The notes beneath the pieces are model-generated. The model worked only from the letters and a program-made list of their open reading frames with translations, was not told where the DNA came from and did not search any database. Shown here in pieces: positions 7,734-14,907 of a DNA stretch of 64,000 nucleotides. The DNA is from an uncultured Kordiimonas sp. (GTDB lineage: Bacteria > Pseudomonadota > Alphaproteobacteria > Sphingomonadales > Kordiimonadaceae), in NCBI GenBank assembly GCA_947500295.1, contig CANMRM010000006.1:308491-372490 (forward strand), in the 5' to 3' direction. The translations under genes were made by a program, and so were the position numbers. Numbering within the stretch: position 1 is the first letter of the stretch; each line of letters opens with the position of its first letter.

Positions 7734-8672
7734 ATGGCACGTGGAAAAAGAGATTTCATCGAAAACAACAATACCCCCTCCGGGCTGACTATGGGGTCAC
7801 CGACCACCATTAACTGCCCGCAGAATGTTGGTATTGTTCACGAACATGAGTATGAATTGTTTGTTGATCCGGGTGGCGGTGCTGATCCAGCGCATGCGAC
7901 ACGGGCTCAAATTGAGGCCGCATGTTCCAAACTGGAATTGCTGCTCAACAGCGGTACGCACAGTGAATATCATGTCACTGACATCCTGAAAATGAACGAC
8001 TTTTACGGTCACACATTTGTTGATGGCTTCTTTACCCAATTCTTTACACAGGATTGGCGGGAAAACTCGTTCGACGCCGAACGCAATGCGTTTGTGCCGG
8101 GTGCTGTCCGTGCGCCAAAATTCCGACTGCATACAAAGCCGGGCGGCGCACTCATTGACCTGAAGCACCGTCTGGTGACGGAAGGCATTGGCCAGCAAGG
8201 CAGGGCTGTTGTTGCAACCAATCCAAGTGCTGCAGTGAGGCCGCTTATCCGGCATGAAGTCGAGACAATCACGCTCACTGACACGGGCGATGTTGCCACG
8301 CGCTACAATTATGATGCCGCGACACAGTTCATTCGCTCCCTCAACTTTGAGGGCGATAACATCACCGGCATTGTTATCAAGATCAACGGTGTTGAGGAAT
8401 TCAACTTCCGTAGTCTTACGCGCTTGAATGAGCGCCTGAAACAAAGCCGGGCCGTGGCGGTTCCGCAGGCAAATACATGGCATATCAACTTTGAACTGCT
8501 TGCCGGTTCAATGAATGGCATTTACCAGCCTGAGTTCCCGATTATTGATGCGGGCGGCAAGGTCATCGGAACGCATGCGCGTGATGAAATTGAGGTGCGT
8601 ATTTTCGCCAGCAACACGAACAATGTTCGGCTTCTGGCGGAGCTTTACGACACGCCTGACGCACGGTCTTAA
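7734..8672 (+). CDS. Candidate major capsid protein (double jelly-roll type)
   Basis: 312 residues, with a strong GAGGGAGA ribosome site. The protein is soluble, beta-rich, lacks signal peptide and membrane segments, and follows the packaging ATPase, as in tailless double jelly-roll phages (PM2 P2 is 269 residues). The second half contains alternating strands (NITGIVIKINGVEEFNF) and a helix (RSLTRLNERLKQSRA) then PEFPIIDAG, reminiscent of the second barrel of such proteins. No motif proves the fold, so the call rests on size, composition and position. Structure prediction would settle it. Confidence 0.6.
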   Translation: MARGKRDFIENNNTPSGLTMGSPTTINCPQNVGIVHEHEYELFVDPGGGADPAHATRAQIEAACSKLELLLNSGTHSEYHVTDILKMNDFYGHTFVDGFFTQFFTQDWRENSFDAERNAFVPGAVRAPKFRLHTKPGGALIDLKHRLVTEGIGQQGRAVVATNPSAAVRPLIRHEVETITLTDTGDVATRYNYDAATQFIRSLNFEGDNITGIVIKINGVEEFNFRSLTRLNERLKQSRAVAVPQANTWHINFELLAGSMNGIYQPEFPIIDAGGKVIGTHARDEIEVRIFASNTNNVRLLAELYDTPDARS

Positions 8673-8683
8673 GGGGTAGGGTT

Positions 8684-9064
8684 ATGACAACCTTCACCCC
8701 TCCCGGACTGGCGGCATTTCAAGCCCAGCAAAACGCTGTGCAATCGCAGTCTGTTAGTCAGTCTCAAGACAGCTTCGGCTTTGGTGATTTTTTCGCCGGA
8801 GCCCTTGAGACGGCTACTGCGTTCGGCACAAGCCTTTTGCAACTGGAACTGTTTGAGGAACAACTTGAGACGCAAGCCCAGATCAACAATCTGGCTGCGC
8901 AGCAAGCGGCAAATCAGGCTGGTTCCGGTACGGTCGCGCAGGGTGGGGCAGGGTCTGCAGGGGGTGGTTTGACGGCGATGCTGTCTGATCCGCAAACCCT
9001 GATGATCATCGCAGTTATTGTGGTGGTGATCCTGCTTTTCTTTAGCCGAAGCGGGCGAAAATAA
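8684..9064 (+). CDS. Phage membrane protein with C-terminal anchor
   Basis: 126 residues. A Gln/Ser-rich N-terminus and an amphipathic helical middle (LELFEEQLETQAQINNLAAQ) are followed by a Gly-rich linker and a C-terminal helix (LMIIAVIVVVILLFF) with a short basic end. AGGGGTAGGG precedes the ATG. The layout suggests a minor virion protein with its tail in the internal membrane and its N-terminus towards the capsid shell. Family not recognised. Confidence 0.6.
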   Translation: MTTFTPPGLAAFQAQQNAVQSQSVSQSQDSFGFGDFFAGALETATAFGTSLLQLELFEEQLETQAQINNLAAQQAANQAGSGTVAQGGAGSAGGGLTAMLSDPQTLMIIAVIVVVILLFFSRSGRK

Positions 9065-9270
9065 TGCCTGTCTCACCGCCATTTTTCGGGGATGGCGCAT
9101 CACTCGGTCTTGGGGGCGGTCCAATCCGCTCGCAGGACCAGAATATCGCCAGTTTTGGTACCGGAACCGTGAATTTTGGTTCTGACCAAACGGCGAAAAT
9201 CACGAACACAATTCTAATTCTTGCACTTTTAGGGGCCTTGCTATGGCTGATGTTGACCTTCAATCGCTAG
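9064..9270 (+). CDS. Small phage membrane protein
   Basis: 68 residues, starting in a TAATG overlap with the previous gene. The N-terminal two thirds are Gly/Ser/Phe-rich and polar; the C-terminus is one helix (TILILALLGALLWLMLTF). Like the preceding protein it is probably inserted in the phage inner membrane, with the polar part facing the capsid. No homologous family is known to me. Confidence 0.6.
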   Translation: MPVSPPFFGDGASLGLGGGPIRSQDQNIASFGTGTVNFGSDQTAKITNTILILALLGALLWLMLTFNR

Positions 9271-9629
9271 CTCGTTTTGACAACCGCGCCATTGCTGACC
9301 TGACGGAAGTTGGGCCGATAGACTTTTACCGGCGCGATTTCCAGCTAGGCAAAGGCGTTCTGTTTGCGGTTGTGAAATCCGGCAAGCGCGTTGGTACTGT
9401 TTTATTGCGGCGGGAAGTACGCCTGAATGGTGATCTTGAATGCGTTATTGTGGCGGGCAAGGTCCGGCACGAAACCGCAGTTTTTGATCCGGGCATGGCT
9501 CAAATCGAGCAAATGGCGCGCAATGCTGGCTGCAAGACCATGCGGGTGCATACCGACCGCGTAGGGCTGATTAAAAACCTGCTCAAGCGTAATCCTGACG
9601 CTGAAACCGTTGTGGAATGGAGGCTCTAG
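9243..9629 (+). CDS. Soluble phage protein, weakly GNAT-like
   Basis: 128 residues; its ATG lies 28 bases inside the preceding gene, with AGGGG upstream. The strand/helix pattern, ending in CKTMRVHTDRVGLIKNLLKR, is faintly like the C-terminal half of GNAT acetyltransferases, where a residue pair before a short helix contacts CoA, but the acetyl-CoA loop (R/QxxGxG/A) is absent. A structural role is as likely as an enzymatic one. Confidence 0.5.
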   Translation: MADVDLQSLARFDNRAIADLTEVGPIDFYRRDFQLGKGVLFAVVKSGKRVGTVLLRREVRLNGDLECVIVAGKVRHETAVFDPGMAQIEQMARNAGCKTMRVHTDRVGLIKNLLKRNPDAETVVEWRL

Positions 9630-9632
9630 GCT

Positions 9633-10469
9633 ATGGGCCGCACGTCACAGCGCTCTGACAACCGCACGGTCCAAACGGATAGCCGTCAGTTCACCGAAAT
9701 TGATCAAGAGATTGATTACCGGTTTGACGAAGCATTCAACACAGACAACAGCACCACGGTTGAAGATAGCGGCAACACCACCAATGAAATTGAGGTTGAG
9801 CAAACCGGCAATATCACTGCGGGCACCAGTGTTTCTATCCAAAGCGAAGCGGCGGCAATTGCTGCCAGTGAAGCTGCGCAGGCGTCGGCTGAAGCGGCGG
9901 CTGAAGCTGCTGCTCAGTCGGCAGAAGAGGTGCGCCGGGCAACAGAAGCCTTGCTGGAGGCACAAGTTGAACAGGCACGGGAAAACACCCGCCAAACTGA
10001 GGCAGCATTGAGAACAGCCGAACGCGCTGCGGAGGAAGCCATTGAGGCGTCCACTGATGCTCTCGAATTGGCCACACAGGCAATCCAGAGTGCCGCACAG
10101 TCCAACAATACGACTGTGGAACGGGTGGCACAGGATGCGCAGGCCACGGCGAGGCAGGCTGTTGAGCAGGCAAGGGACGTATCGCTGGCGGCAACTGATG
10201 CGGTAGCTGACGTTGCCAACAATGCGCTCATTTCCAATCAGAATGTGATTGCTGGAGCGGGCGAGTTCGTCAACAGCGCGATTGCCGAAAGCAATGCTTT
10301 GTCAACGTCACTCAATGCCTCTGCACAGGAAACCAATCAACTGGCGATCACGTCTGCCACGCCGGGCGGGCAGGCCATTGAGCAGGGCGAAACCATTGCG
10401 CTTGGAATGGCCGCTGTGCTGGTGGCGATTGTCATCATTGTCATTGCGCTCAGAAAGAGGGGCGGCTGA
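9633..10469 (+). CDS. Long Ala/Glu coiled-coil protein with C-terminal anchor
   Basis: 278 residues, with GGAGG 10 bases upstream. An N-terminal beta-like segment (1-60) is followed by about 100 residues of Ala/Glu/Arg heptad repeats and a Ser/Asn-rich region, then a C-terminal transmembrane helix (MAAVLVAIVIIVIAL) ending in basic residues. It could form a rod joining the vertex complex to the inner membrane, or a fibre-like stalk. Composition alone cannot decide between these. Confidence 0.6.
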   Translation: MGRTSQRSDNRTVQTDSRQFTEIDQEIDYRFDEAFNTDNSTTVEDSGNTTNEIEVEQTGNITAGTSVSIQSEAAAIAASEAAQASAEAAAEAAAQSAEEVRRATEALLEAQVEQARENTRQTEAALRTAERAAEEAIEASTDALELATQAIQSAAQSNNTTVERVAQDAQATARQAVEQARDVSLAATDAVADVANNALISNQNVIAGAGEFVNSAIAESNALSTSLNASAQETNQLAITSATPGGQAIEQGETIALGMAAVLVAIVIIVIALRKRGG

Positions 10470-10744
10470 TGTTTATCACGAATGCAACTGACTTGTTTGC
10501 GGACGGCACGAAAGCGGTGTTGGTTGTTGAGGCCGATCCGCGCCGCAAAGCATTGAATATTTTTGCCGGGACTGAGGACCTGTGGTTCGGCGGCAACAAG
10601 GGTGTGCAGGGCGGCACCATTGGAAACCGAATAGCCGCAGGCACAAGTGTAGAGATCAAAACCTCTGCTGAAATTTGGGTTATCCGGCTTGCGCCCGCTG
10701 AGGGTCAGTTCTCTTATTCCGAGGAGTTCAACGGCGATGGCTAA
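10469..10744 (+). CDS. Small beta-sandwich protein, possible vertex component
   Basis: 91 residues beginning in a TGATG overlap. The pattern of short strands with a Gly-rich turn (LWFGGNKGVQGGTIGNRIAAGTSVEI then EIWVIRLAP) resembles small single-domain beta-sandwich proteins found in phage structural modules, often as capsid decoration or vertex proteins. In a tailless phage a pentameric vertex (penton) protein is a plausible role. The assignment is by pattern only. Confidence 0.45.
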   Translation: MFITNATDLFADGTKAVLVVEADPRRKALNIFAGTEDLWFGGNKGVQGGTIGNRIAAGTSVEIKTSAEIWVIRLAPAEGQFSYSEEFNGDG

Positions 10745-10916
10745 GTTTAACACAGAGCAGGCGCTTGAGAATGTGGTGGCCCTTCAGCTTCTTGAGATTG
10801 ACAACCTCAAAAACACCTACGGCACCAGCATAATTGATCTGCAAACCGAGCAGGTACAGCAAGGCGTGCAAATTGCCGATCATGAAACCCGTATTACGAC
10901 ATTGGAGACACCCTAA
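10737..10916 (+). CDS. Short coiled-coil protein
   Basis: 59 residues, too short for many gene finders; it overlaps the previous gene by 8 bases and the next by one. Heptad-like spacing (ALENVVALQLLEIDNLKNTY and LQTEQVQQGVQIADHETRI) predicts one or two parallel coiled-coil helices. Its position between the candidate vertex protein and the spike-like protein suggests a trimerising adaptor of the host-recognition apparatus. Confidence 0.55.
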   Translation: MAKFNTEQALENVVALQLLEIDNLKNTYGTSIIDLQTEQVQQGVQIADHETRITTLETP

Positions 10917-11731
10917 TGCCCTTAACAGTTGATGATGTAGTTGCCGCGGCGAACAACCAGACCAATACATTCTTGACCCACGTACAGGCCATTGAGGATG
11001 CAGGACAGGCTGCGTTGGATGCCGCGGCGGCTAAGACTGCCGCGGAAAATGACGCTGCTTTGGTAGCGGCTTCCAAGGGCAATGTTGATGCATTGGAAAC
11101 TGATATCACTAATACCCTTGCAACGCTGCAAGCTGCAAATCCTGAAACGCGATATGTGCAAACCTTTACCATCGGTGGAAGTGCTGACTATTTCTATCCC
11201 GTTTGGTGGACCATGCAATCGGGTGCTTTCGGTATCAGCAAAATACTTTTTACCCGCGAGTATAATTGGAACGGTGGCGTTGGCGAGCGCCCGCTAAATC
11301 CAAGTTCGGGGCACCAAGCCCACTTGACGCTGGAAATGGAAGGGCAAGCTTACGGGTGGCATGGTGAAGCGAACTTTCTGGAAGTGAAGCGCTTTTTTAC
11401 CCGGTACAACAACACGGCTAGTCATGTGAGTTTCCTTGGCTATTCAAAAGCCCGCCAAATCGACCCTATGGGCGATCCGCTGCATGGCGCTGGATCACTT
11501 AATTTTGAGGCCCAAAGCAATAACGTCAGTACCGTTTATTTACGTGGTGGCGGGGTTCAGTACCGGGTTGTGAAAAACTGGGCGGGTGACGTGAGTTTTC
11601 ATGATGGCAGTGATCAGCTTGAGCGTGTCATGCACGCGCTTGGAAATACTGAATGGTATGGGGAACCGGTTGCACTTGCTGATGCCATCGTTCCGACTGT
11701 GACGGTCAATGCGTTTGTTGATCCGGTTTAA
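10916..11731 (+). CDS. Spike/receptor-binding protein candidate
   Basis: 271 residues. Residues 1-75 are Ala-rich heptad repeats (a trimeric stalk); from about 78 on the protein is beta-rich with many aromatic residues (YFYPVWWTM, AYGWHGEANFLEVKRFF, STVYLRGGGVQYRVVKNW), the composition of phage fibre or spike tip domains. It overlaps the upstream coiled-coil gene by one base. In tailless phages the spike binds the receptor from the capsid vertex, which is the role inferred here. Confidence 0.55.
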   Translation: MPLTVDDVVAAANNQTNTFLTHVQAIEDAGQAALDAAAAKTAAENDAALVAASKGNVDALETDITNTLATLQAANPETRYVQTFTIGGSADYFYPVWWTMQSGAFGISKILFTREYNWNGGVGERPLNPSSGHQAHLTLEMEGQAYGWHGEANFLEVKRFFTRYNNTASHVSFLGYSKARQIDPMGDPLHGAGSLNFEAQSNNVSTVYLRGGGVQYRVVKNWAGDVSFHDGSDQLERVMHALGNTEWYGEPVALADAIVPTVTVNAFVDPV

Positions 11732-11742
11732 GGAGCGCTGAG

Positions 11743-12210
11743 ATGTTGATTAAACAGCTAACACTTCAAGACGGTACTGAGCTTATTAACGTGCCAGCAA
11801 ATGAAGAGGTGCTGACTGAGCTCGGTTTTGACAGCGCCCAAATTGTGGCACTGCTTGCACCTGTCATTGAGGATGAAAACGCTCGTCTGAAAATCCTAAA
11901 AATTCGATTTGAAATCAAACCTGTCGCGGGCGACACGCAATCCATTCAGGGCACCATTGCTGACAATGTTGGCCATCTGATGGAAGAGCTTGGCCGCTTT
12001 ATGGCGGCAGTGAATACGGCAAACAGCCTTGAAGACATCAAGACAGCCGCACAGCCGCTTGCAATCAATCTGGCTCCGCTGATCACCGCTATTGATGCCA
12101 ACCAATGCACCTTAACGCACCACGTCAAAGGCACGGCGCAGGTGGTGGAGGACGCCTGCATGCGAGCAGATGCCGTGGCCACGGTGTTGGCTGACAATGC
12201 AGGGCCGTAA
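11743..12210 (+). CDS. Helical phage protein following the spike gene
   Basis: 155 residues, with AAGGAGCG before the ATG. An N-terminal strand segment is followed by several amphipathic helices. Position right after the spike gene suggests a spike partner or assembly protein. No family was recognised. Confidence 0.55.
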   Translation: MLIKQLTLQDGTELINVPANEEVLTELGFDSAQIVALLAPVIEDENARLKILKIRFEIKPVAGDTQSIQGTIADNVGHLMEELGRFMAAVNTANSLEDIKTAAQPLAINLAPLITAIDANQCTLTHHVKGTAQVVEDACMRADAVATVLADNAGP

Positions 12211-12694
12211 CTGGATATTGGCGCTCGTCACGGCGCTGTTGATTTTGTTGGGAGTTCGAGTGATGACGCGACCAAAACTGACTTACTTTTCGGCTTCTGA
12301 ATTTGGCATGTGGTGGCCTTTCATGAATGCTGATCTTTTGCGCAAGCTCGACGCCTTCAGGGAGGCATGGGGAGCGCCCGTGCAACTCTCGCCTGCGGAG
12401 GGTGGCATAGGCCGGGAAGACGACAGCAACAGCCAACACAACGTCCTGAAATGGCGAGAAGTGCGCGCAACCGATATCATGCCGGAGGGCATGGATGCGC
12501 CCGCCGATCGTGAACGCGCGGTGCGTATCGCACGCGAAGTTGGCTTTACCGGCATTGGCGTATATCCGAACTGGAAACCACGCCCCGGCATTCATGTTGA
12601 CGTGCGCGAACCTGAGTATGCTGGCCACGTTGCTACATGGTCGCAGCTTGCCTCTGGTGGGCCGTATCTATCAATCAATGAGGGGTTAGCCTGA
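12197..12694 (+). CDS. Membrane-anchored M15-like peptidoglycan peptidase
   Basis: 165 residues from ATG 12197. A transmembrane helix at 6-20 is followed by a domain with zinc-ligand spacing like that of the D-Ala-D-Ala carboxypeptidase/endolysin family M15: SQH with His81, ATD with Asp93, and HVD with His133/Asp135. It would cut cell-wall peptides during entry or lysis. ATG 12263, with GGGAG upstream, would give a soluble form, so both forms may be made. The start at 12197 overlaps the previous gene by 14 bases. Confidence 0.65.
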   Translation: MQGRNWILALVTALLILLGVRVMTRPKLTYFSASEFGMWWPFMNADLLRKLDAFREAWGAPVQLSPAEGGIGREDDSNSQHNVLKWREVRATDIMPEGMDAPADRERAVRIAREVGFTGIGVYPNWKPRPGIHVDVREPEYAGHVATWSQLASGGPYLSINEGLA

Positions 12695-12876
12695 TGCCTT
12701 TGATTTTGGTTGGGCTTGCAGCCCTTGGGGTTGGTTTTTTTGGTGGCAGTCAGGTTGATGACGCAATTGAAGTCGCGACTGGCGAAAAAGACAGTTTTCC
12801 AATCCTGCAAATCATACTGCTGATTGGTGTGGGCGTTTTCATGTGGTGGGCGTCCAGAAAGGTCATCAATGCATGA
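12694..12876 (+). CDS. Two-helix small membrane protein
   Basis: 60 residues, TGATG-coupled to the peptidase gene, with GAGGGG upstream. Two hydrophobic helices (residues 2-18 and 36-52) are separated by an acidic linker. Size and position after a peptidoglycan peptidase allow a holin or a virion membrane protein; the sequence does not discriminate. Confidence 0.6.
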   Translation: MPLILVGLAALGVGFFGGSQVDDAIEVATGEKDSFPILQIILLIGVGVFMWWASRKVINA

Positions 12877-13082
12877 CTGTTGACCAGATCCTCATACTTG
12901 CCATTAGCGTTGTTTTCGGGGTGCCAACCCTGACGCTTCTGACAGGCATTTATTATCGGCTGGGCGTGATTAAGACCGAGCATGACGGCTTCAAGGCTGA
13001 GTTTGCGCGGGTGTGGAAAGAAGTTTTCAAACTACAGGAGAAAGCAAGTGAGCAGGCGGCGTGCAAAACATCGTTCGGCTGA
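12873..13082 (+). CDS. Small membrane protein with coiled-coil tail
   Basis: 69 residues from ATG 12873, overlapping the previous stop by four bases. One helix (ILILAISVVFGVPTLTLLTGIYY) precedes a charged amphipathic tail. This resembles the layout of small phage lysis-accessory proteins (spanin- or hemolysin XhlA-like: helix plus coiled coil), but the order is inverted relative to XhlA. Function unknown. Confidence 0.55.
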   Translation: MTVDQILILAISVVFGVPTLTLLTGIYYRLGVIKTEHDGFKAEFARVWKEVFKLQEKASEQAACKTSFG

Positions 13083-13215
13083 AACTGGTTACGCGAATTT
13101 GAGCCATGACCAGTTGGCCGATCTTTATCGGGAGCGAGGAGGAGCAGGGGTGCCGGAAGGTTGGCCCCGTGAAACCATTGTCAGGAAACTAGGAGAGTTG
13201 AAAAATGGCAGCTAA
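13048..13215 (+). CDS. Basic protein with a SAP/HeH-like helix-extension-helix
   Basis: 55 residues starting at GTG 13048, with AGGAG nine bases upstream; the start lies inside the preceding gene. The N-terminus is very basic (SRRRAKHR). Residues 19-52 (LSHDQLADLYRERG, then PRETIVRKLGELK) match the helix-extended loop-helix pattern of SAP/HeH/Rho-N domains that bind nucleic acid. It is likely a DNA-associated virion or maturation protein. Confidence 0.55.
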   Translation: MSRRRAKHRSAETGYANLSHDQLADLYRERGGAGVPEGWPRETIVRKLGELKNGS

Positions 13216-13321
13216 AGGAAAAGCCCTCAAGGTTGGGCAAAAGCGTGTTGGCGGTCGTATCGTCCTTAAGAAGGGCTACCGCTACGGCAAAAACGGCCGC
13301 ATTCTCAAGGCCAAAAAATGA
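13205..13321 (+). CDS. 38-residue highly basic peptide, likely DNA-condensing
   Basis: About 15 of 38 residues are Lys or Arg, evenly spread with Gly, and there is no acidic residue. The ATG overlaps the previous gene by 11 bases and its TGA overlaps the next ATG. Such peptides neutralise packaged DNA in small phages. Coding is supported by the tight overlaps on both sides and the unbroken frame. Confidence 0.6.
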   Translation: MAAKGKALKVGQKRVGGRIVLKKGYRYGKNGRILKAKK

Positions 13322-13539
13322 TCTATCGCCGGTTAATATTGCTGGCATTCGCAGCATTCATTGCCGGTCAGATATGGCGGGTCATATCGGCTGATGTGAC
13401 CGCCACGGGCACTATTGCTTGGCTGCTTGCCGGGCTTGTCGTGATCCTGATACTGCCGGAAGAGCGTGCGGTATTCCGACAACTTAAGGACATGCTGCAG
13501 GCATGGCGGGGCGGCAATACAGCGGAGGCAAAGAAATGA
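13318..13539 (+). CDS. Two-helix membrane protein
   Basis: 73 residues, starting in an ATGA overlap. Helices at about 5-22 and 30-48 are followed by a basic/acidic tail (EERAVFRQLKDML). It lies directly upstream of the holin-like gene and is coupled to it, so a role in lysis or in the virion membrane is likely. No family was recognised. Confidence 0.6.
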   Translation: MIYRRLILLAFAAFIAGQIWRVISADVTATGTIAWLLAGLVVILILPEERAVFRQLKDMLQAWRGGNTAEAKK

Positions 13540-14081
13540 TACTGGATATTCTCGGCTCTGCCGGTTTTGGTACCATCATTGGTGGCGTTTTTGGGTTTCT
13601 CGGCAAGCGGGAAGAGCGCAAGCTTCTGTCTGAAAAAAACAGCCATGCGCTCAGTATGGTGAAGGCAAGAACAGACGCCGCCATTCAGGTTGCCAAAATG
13701 AGCATTGAAGAGGCCAAAGTTGCTGGTGCGATGGCCGTTGAGAAAATCGAGGCTCAAGCCTTCTCCAATAGCCAGAAAAGCACGTCACCTTTCGCTGACA
13801 TTATCAAGAGTTTTGTGCGCCCTGTGATTTTGGGTTTGCTGATGTACCAGACCTATAAAATTCTGTCGTCCCTTGAGGTTTTGACGGGCGGTTTGGAAAG
13901 CATTCCTTCTGCCGACATCATTGCGCTTTACAAGGTGGTGATCTTGTCTGTGACGGGCCTTACTTCAACTGCGGTGGGCTGGTACTTCGCGACACGATCC
14001 AGCAAGCAGTTCGACAAACTGTTGAACCATGAGTATCGCAACACCGCCAAAAACGGCGATGCCGGAATCAGTCCTCGTTAA
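13536..14081 (+). CDS. Holin-like protein of the 3TM type
   Basis: 181 residues from ATG 13536 (ATGA overlap). A Gly-rich hydrophobic start (LGSAGFGTIIGGVFGFLG) leads into an Ala/Glu/Lys amphipathic helix, then two membrane helices (about 100-120 and 135-155). The C-terminal GWYFATRSSKQ resembles the WxFGxR ending of the 3TM holin family (PF11351) found in alphaproteobacterial phages and gene transfer agents. It would release the peptidoglycan enzyme or permeabilise the membrane at lysis. It ends the long virion/lysis operon. Confidence 0.6.
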   Translation: MILDILGSAGFGTIIGGVFGFLGKREERKLLSEKNSHALSMVKARTDAAIQVAKMSIEEAKVAGAMAVEKIEAQAFSNSQKSTSPFADIIKSFVRPVILGLLMYQTYKILSSLEVLTGGLESIPSADIIALYKVVILSVTGLTSTAVGWYFATRSSKQFDKLLNHEYRNTAKNGDAGISPR

Positions 14082-14135
14082 CTTCGGCGATGCTTCAGCC
14101 TCGCCACTTTTGGCGATGAGGGATCTGAACTGACA

Positions 14136-14164
14136 TTGATGTTGTTGGCTGTTTTTGCTATACT
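14136..14164 (+). promoter_or_regulatory. Sigma-70-type promoter
   Basis: TTGATG (14136-14141), a 17-bp spacer and TATACT (14159-14164) form a near-consensus promoter. The predicted RNA start near 14171 is only a few bases before the ATG of the first small ORF downstream, so that ORF would be nearly leaderless, or the transcript mainly serves the second peptide. Confidence 0.6.
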
Positions 14165-14173
14165 GCGCGAGTA

Positions 14174-14323
14174 ATGAGTATCCTTTCTTTTGCAGAAGCA
14201 CTTTTCTCGACATTCGAAGCCGTTGCGCTGGCAGTCTTAGCTATTTGTCAGGCGCGCCTTTTTTTAAAAAAAGCTGAAATATATAATACACAATGTATTA
14301 GTGTATATATGCCAGTGACTTAG
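14174..14323 (+). CDS. 49-residue hydrophobic peptide
   Basis: A short ORF close behind a good promoter encodes one membrane helix (LFSTFEAVALAVLAICQA) and the basic stretch RLFLKK. There is no clear ribosome site; leaderless translation is possible. It shares the FxKK motif and the poly-T/poly-A codon tract with the next ORF. It could be a small membrane toxin or phage accessory peptide; expression is unproven. Confidence 0.35.
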   Translation: MSILSFAEALFSTFEAVALAVLAICQARLFLKKAEIYNTQCISVYMPVT

Positions 14324-14333
14324 GGGGCGTTTG

Positions 14334-14498
14334 GTGTTTGTTGTTGAGCTGATTAATGCGCTTGTCGCTCTCGGGGATATTGCCAGCCTGATTGTCTTGG
14401 CTGCAACAGTTCTGCCTTCCCTTTTTAAAAAAATCTTGCGTGTAACCATTTCGGTTCCGCAGGGTGGCATTTTTAAAAAAACGTCTCTCGTAAACTGA
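14334..14498 (+). CDS. 54-residue hydrophobic peptide
   Basis: GTG start with AGGGGG seven bases upstream. One membrane helix (LINALVALGDIASLIVLAATVL) is followed by a basic tail with two FKK motifs, giving a short toxin-like architecture (helix plus positive tail, as in type I toxins and the small phage peptides). The TGA lies inside a perfect inverted repeat that also contains the stop of the opposing gene. Confidence 0.45.
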   Translation: MFVVELINALVALGDIASLIVLAATVLPSLFKKILRVTISVPQGGIFKKTSLVN

Positions 14499-14506
14499 CA
14501 GTTTAC
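14490..14506. terminator. Inverted repeat between convergent genes
   Basis: GTAAACT-GAC-AGTTTAC is a perfect 7-bp palindrome with a 3-nt centre, spanning the stop codons of the rightward peptide gene and the leftward operon. It may be a weak bidirectional terminator; no strong T-run follows on either strand. Confidence 0.35.
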
Positions 14507-14907
14507 TGTTGAGAAGCTTGGTCGCTATTTTTCGCGTCCAGCATCGGATACATGCGCTCTGACCAACCACCATTAAGTGACCTGATCAAAGCCAGTGTTT
14601 CGCGCTCAGCACTGCCGCAGGCGTTCTTAAAGCCGGGTAGGGTGTGCTCTAGCGCCTGTGCCTGCTCAAGATAGCGTGCGGCGGCTCTCAGGTCATCTAT
14701 CAGCCGTTTACGATCCGATTTCAGATCAATATCGGCCTTTGCATATGAAGTCAGGTCAAGCCCGGCTTTGCGTACCCGCTGGGCGGCGCGTGCCACATAT
14801 GGCTCTTGATCACCCTTCAGGATCACCAGCCCGCTCAAATAGAGCAGGCTGACGGCCTGTTTGTAGGCTCCATAGGGGTTGTTGAGCCCGGTGAACCCCT
14901 CAGTCAT
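14503..14907 (-). CDS. Helical protein, second gene of a leftward pair
   Basis: 134 residues, overlapping the stop of the upstream gene by eight bases (same strand). Predominantly alpha-helical and rich in Lys, Arg and Leu, with no recognised motif. Opposed to the phage operon, at its far end; such leftward pairs often carry lysogeny or anti-superinfection functions, but nothing in the sequence shows that. Confidence 0.55.
   Translation of the reverse strand: MTEGFTGLNNPYGAYKQAVSLLYLSGLVILKGDQEPYVARAAQRVRKAGLDLTSYAKADIDLKSDRKRLIDDLRAAARYLEQAQALEHTLPGFKNACGSAERETLALIRSLNGGWSERMYPMLDAKNSDQASQQ

Larger units (their letters stand above)
2131..14498 (+). mobile_element. Putative tailless DJR-type phage genome, integrated
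   Basis: About 12 kb of tightly packed rightward genes with frequent ATGA, TGATG and GTGA start/stop overlaps. Recognisable functions are a Rep_trans-like initiator, a small P9/HerA-type packaging ATPase, a capsid-sized protein right after it, an M15-like peptidase and a holin-like protein; most others are tiny membrane or coiled-coil proteins. Tail, portal, terminase and integrase genes are absent. This content fits PM2-, autolykivirus- or FLiP-like tailless viruses. The limits given are those of the core gene set, not true ends; flanking accessory genes and a broken tRNA-Cys at 16.1 kb may belong to the same insertion. Confidence 0.65.

Noticed and set aside
14259..14272. T7A7 tract as a programmed -1 frameshift site
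   Set aside because: T-TTA-AAA is in the correct phase, but a -1 slip meets a TGA within three codons, giving no extended product.
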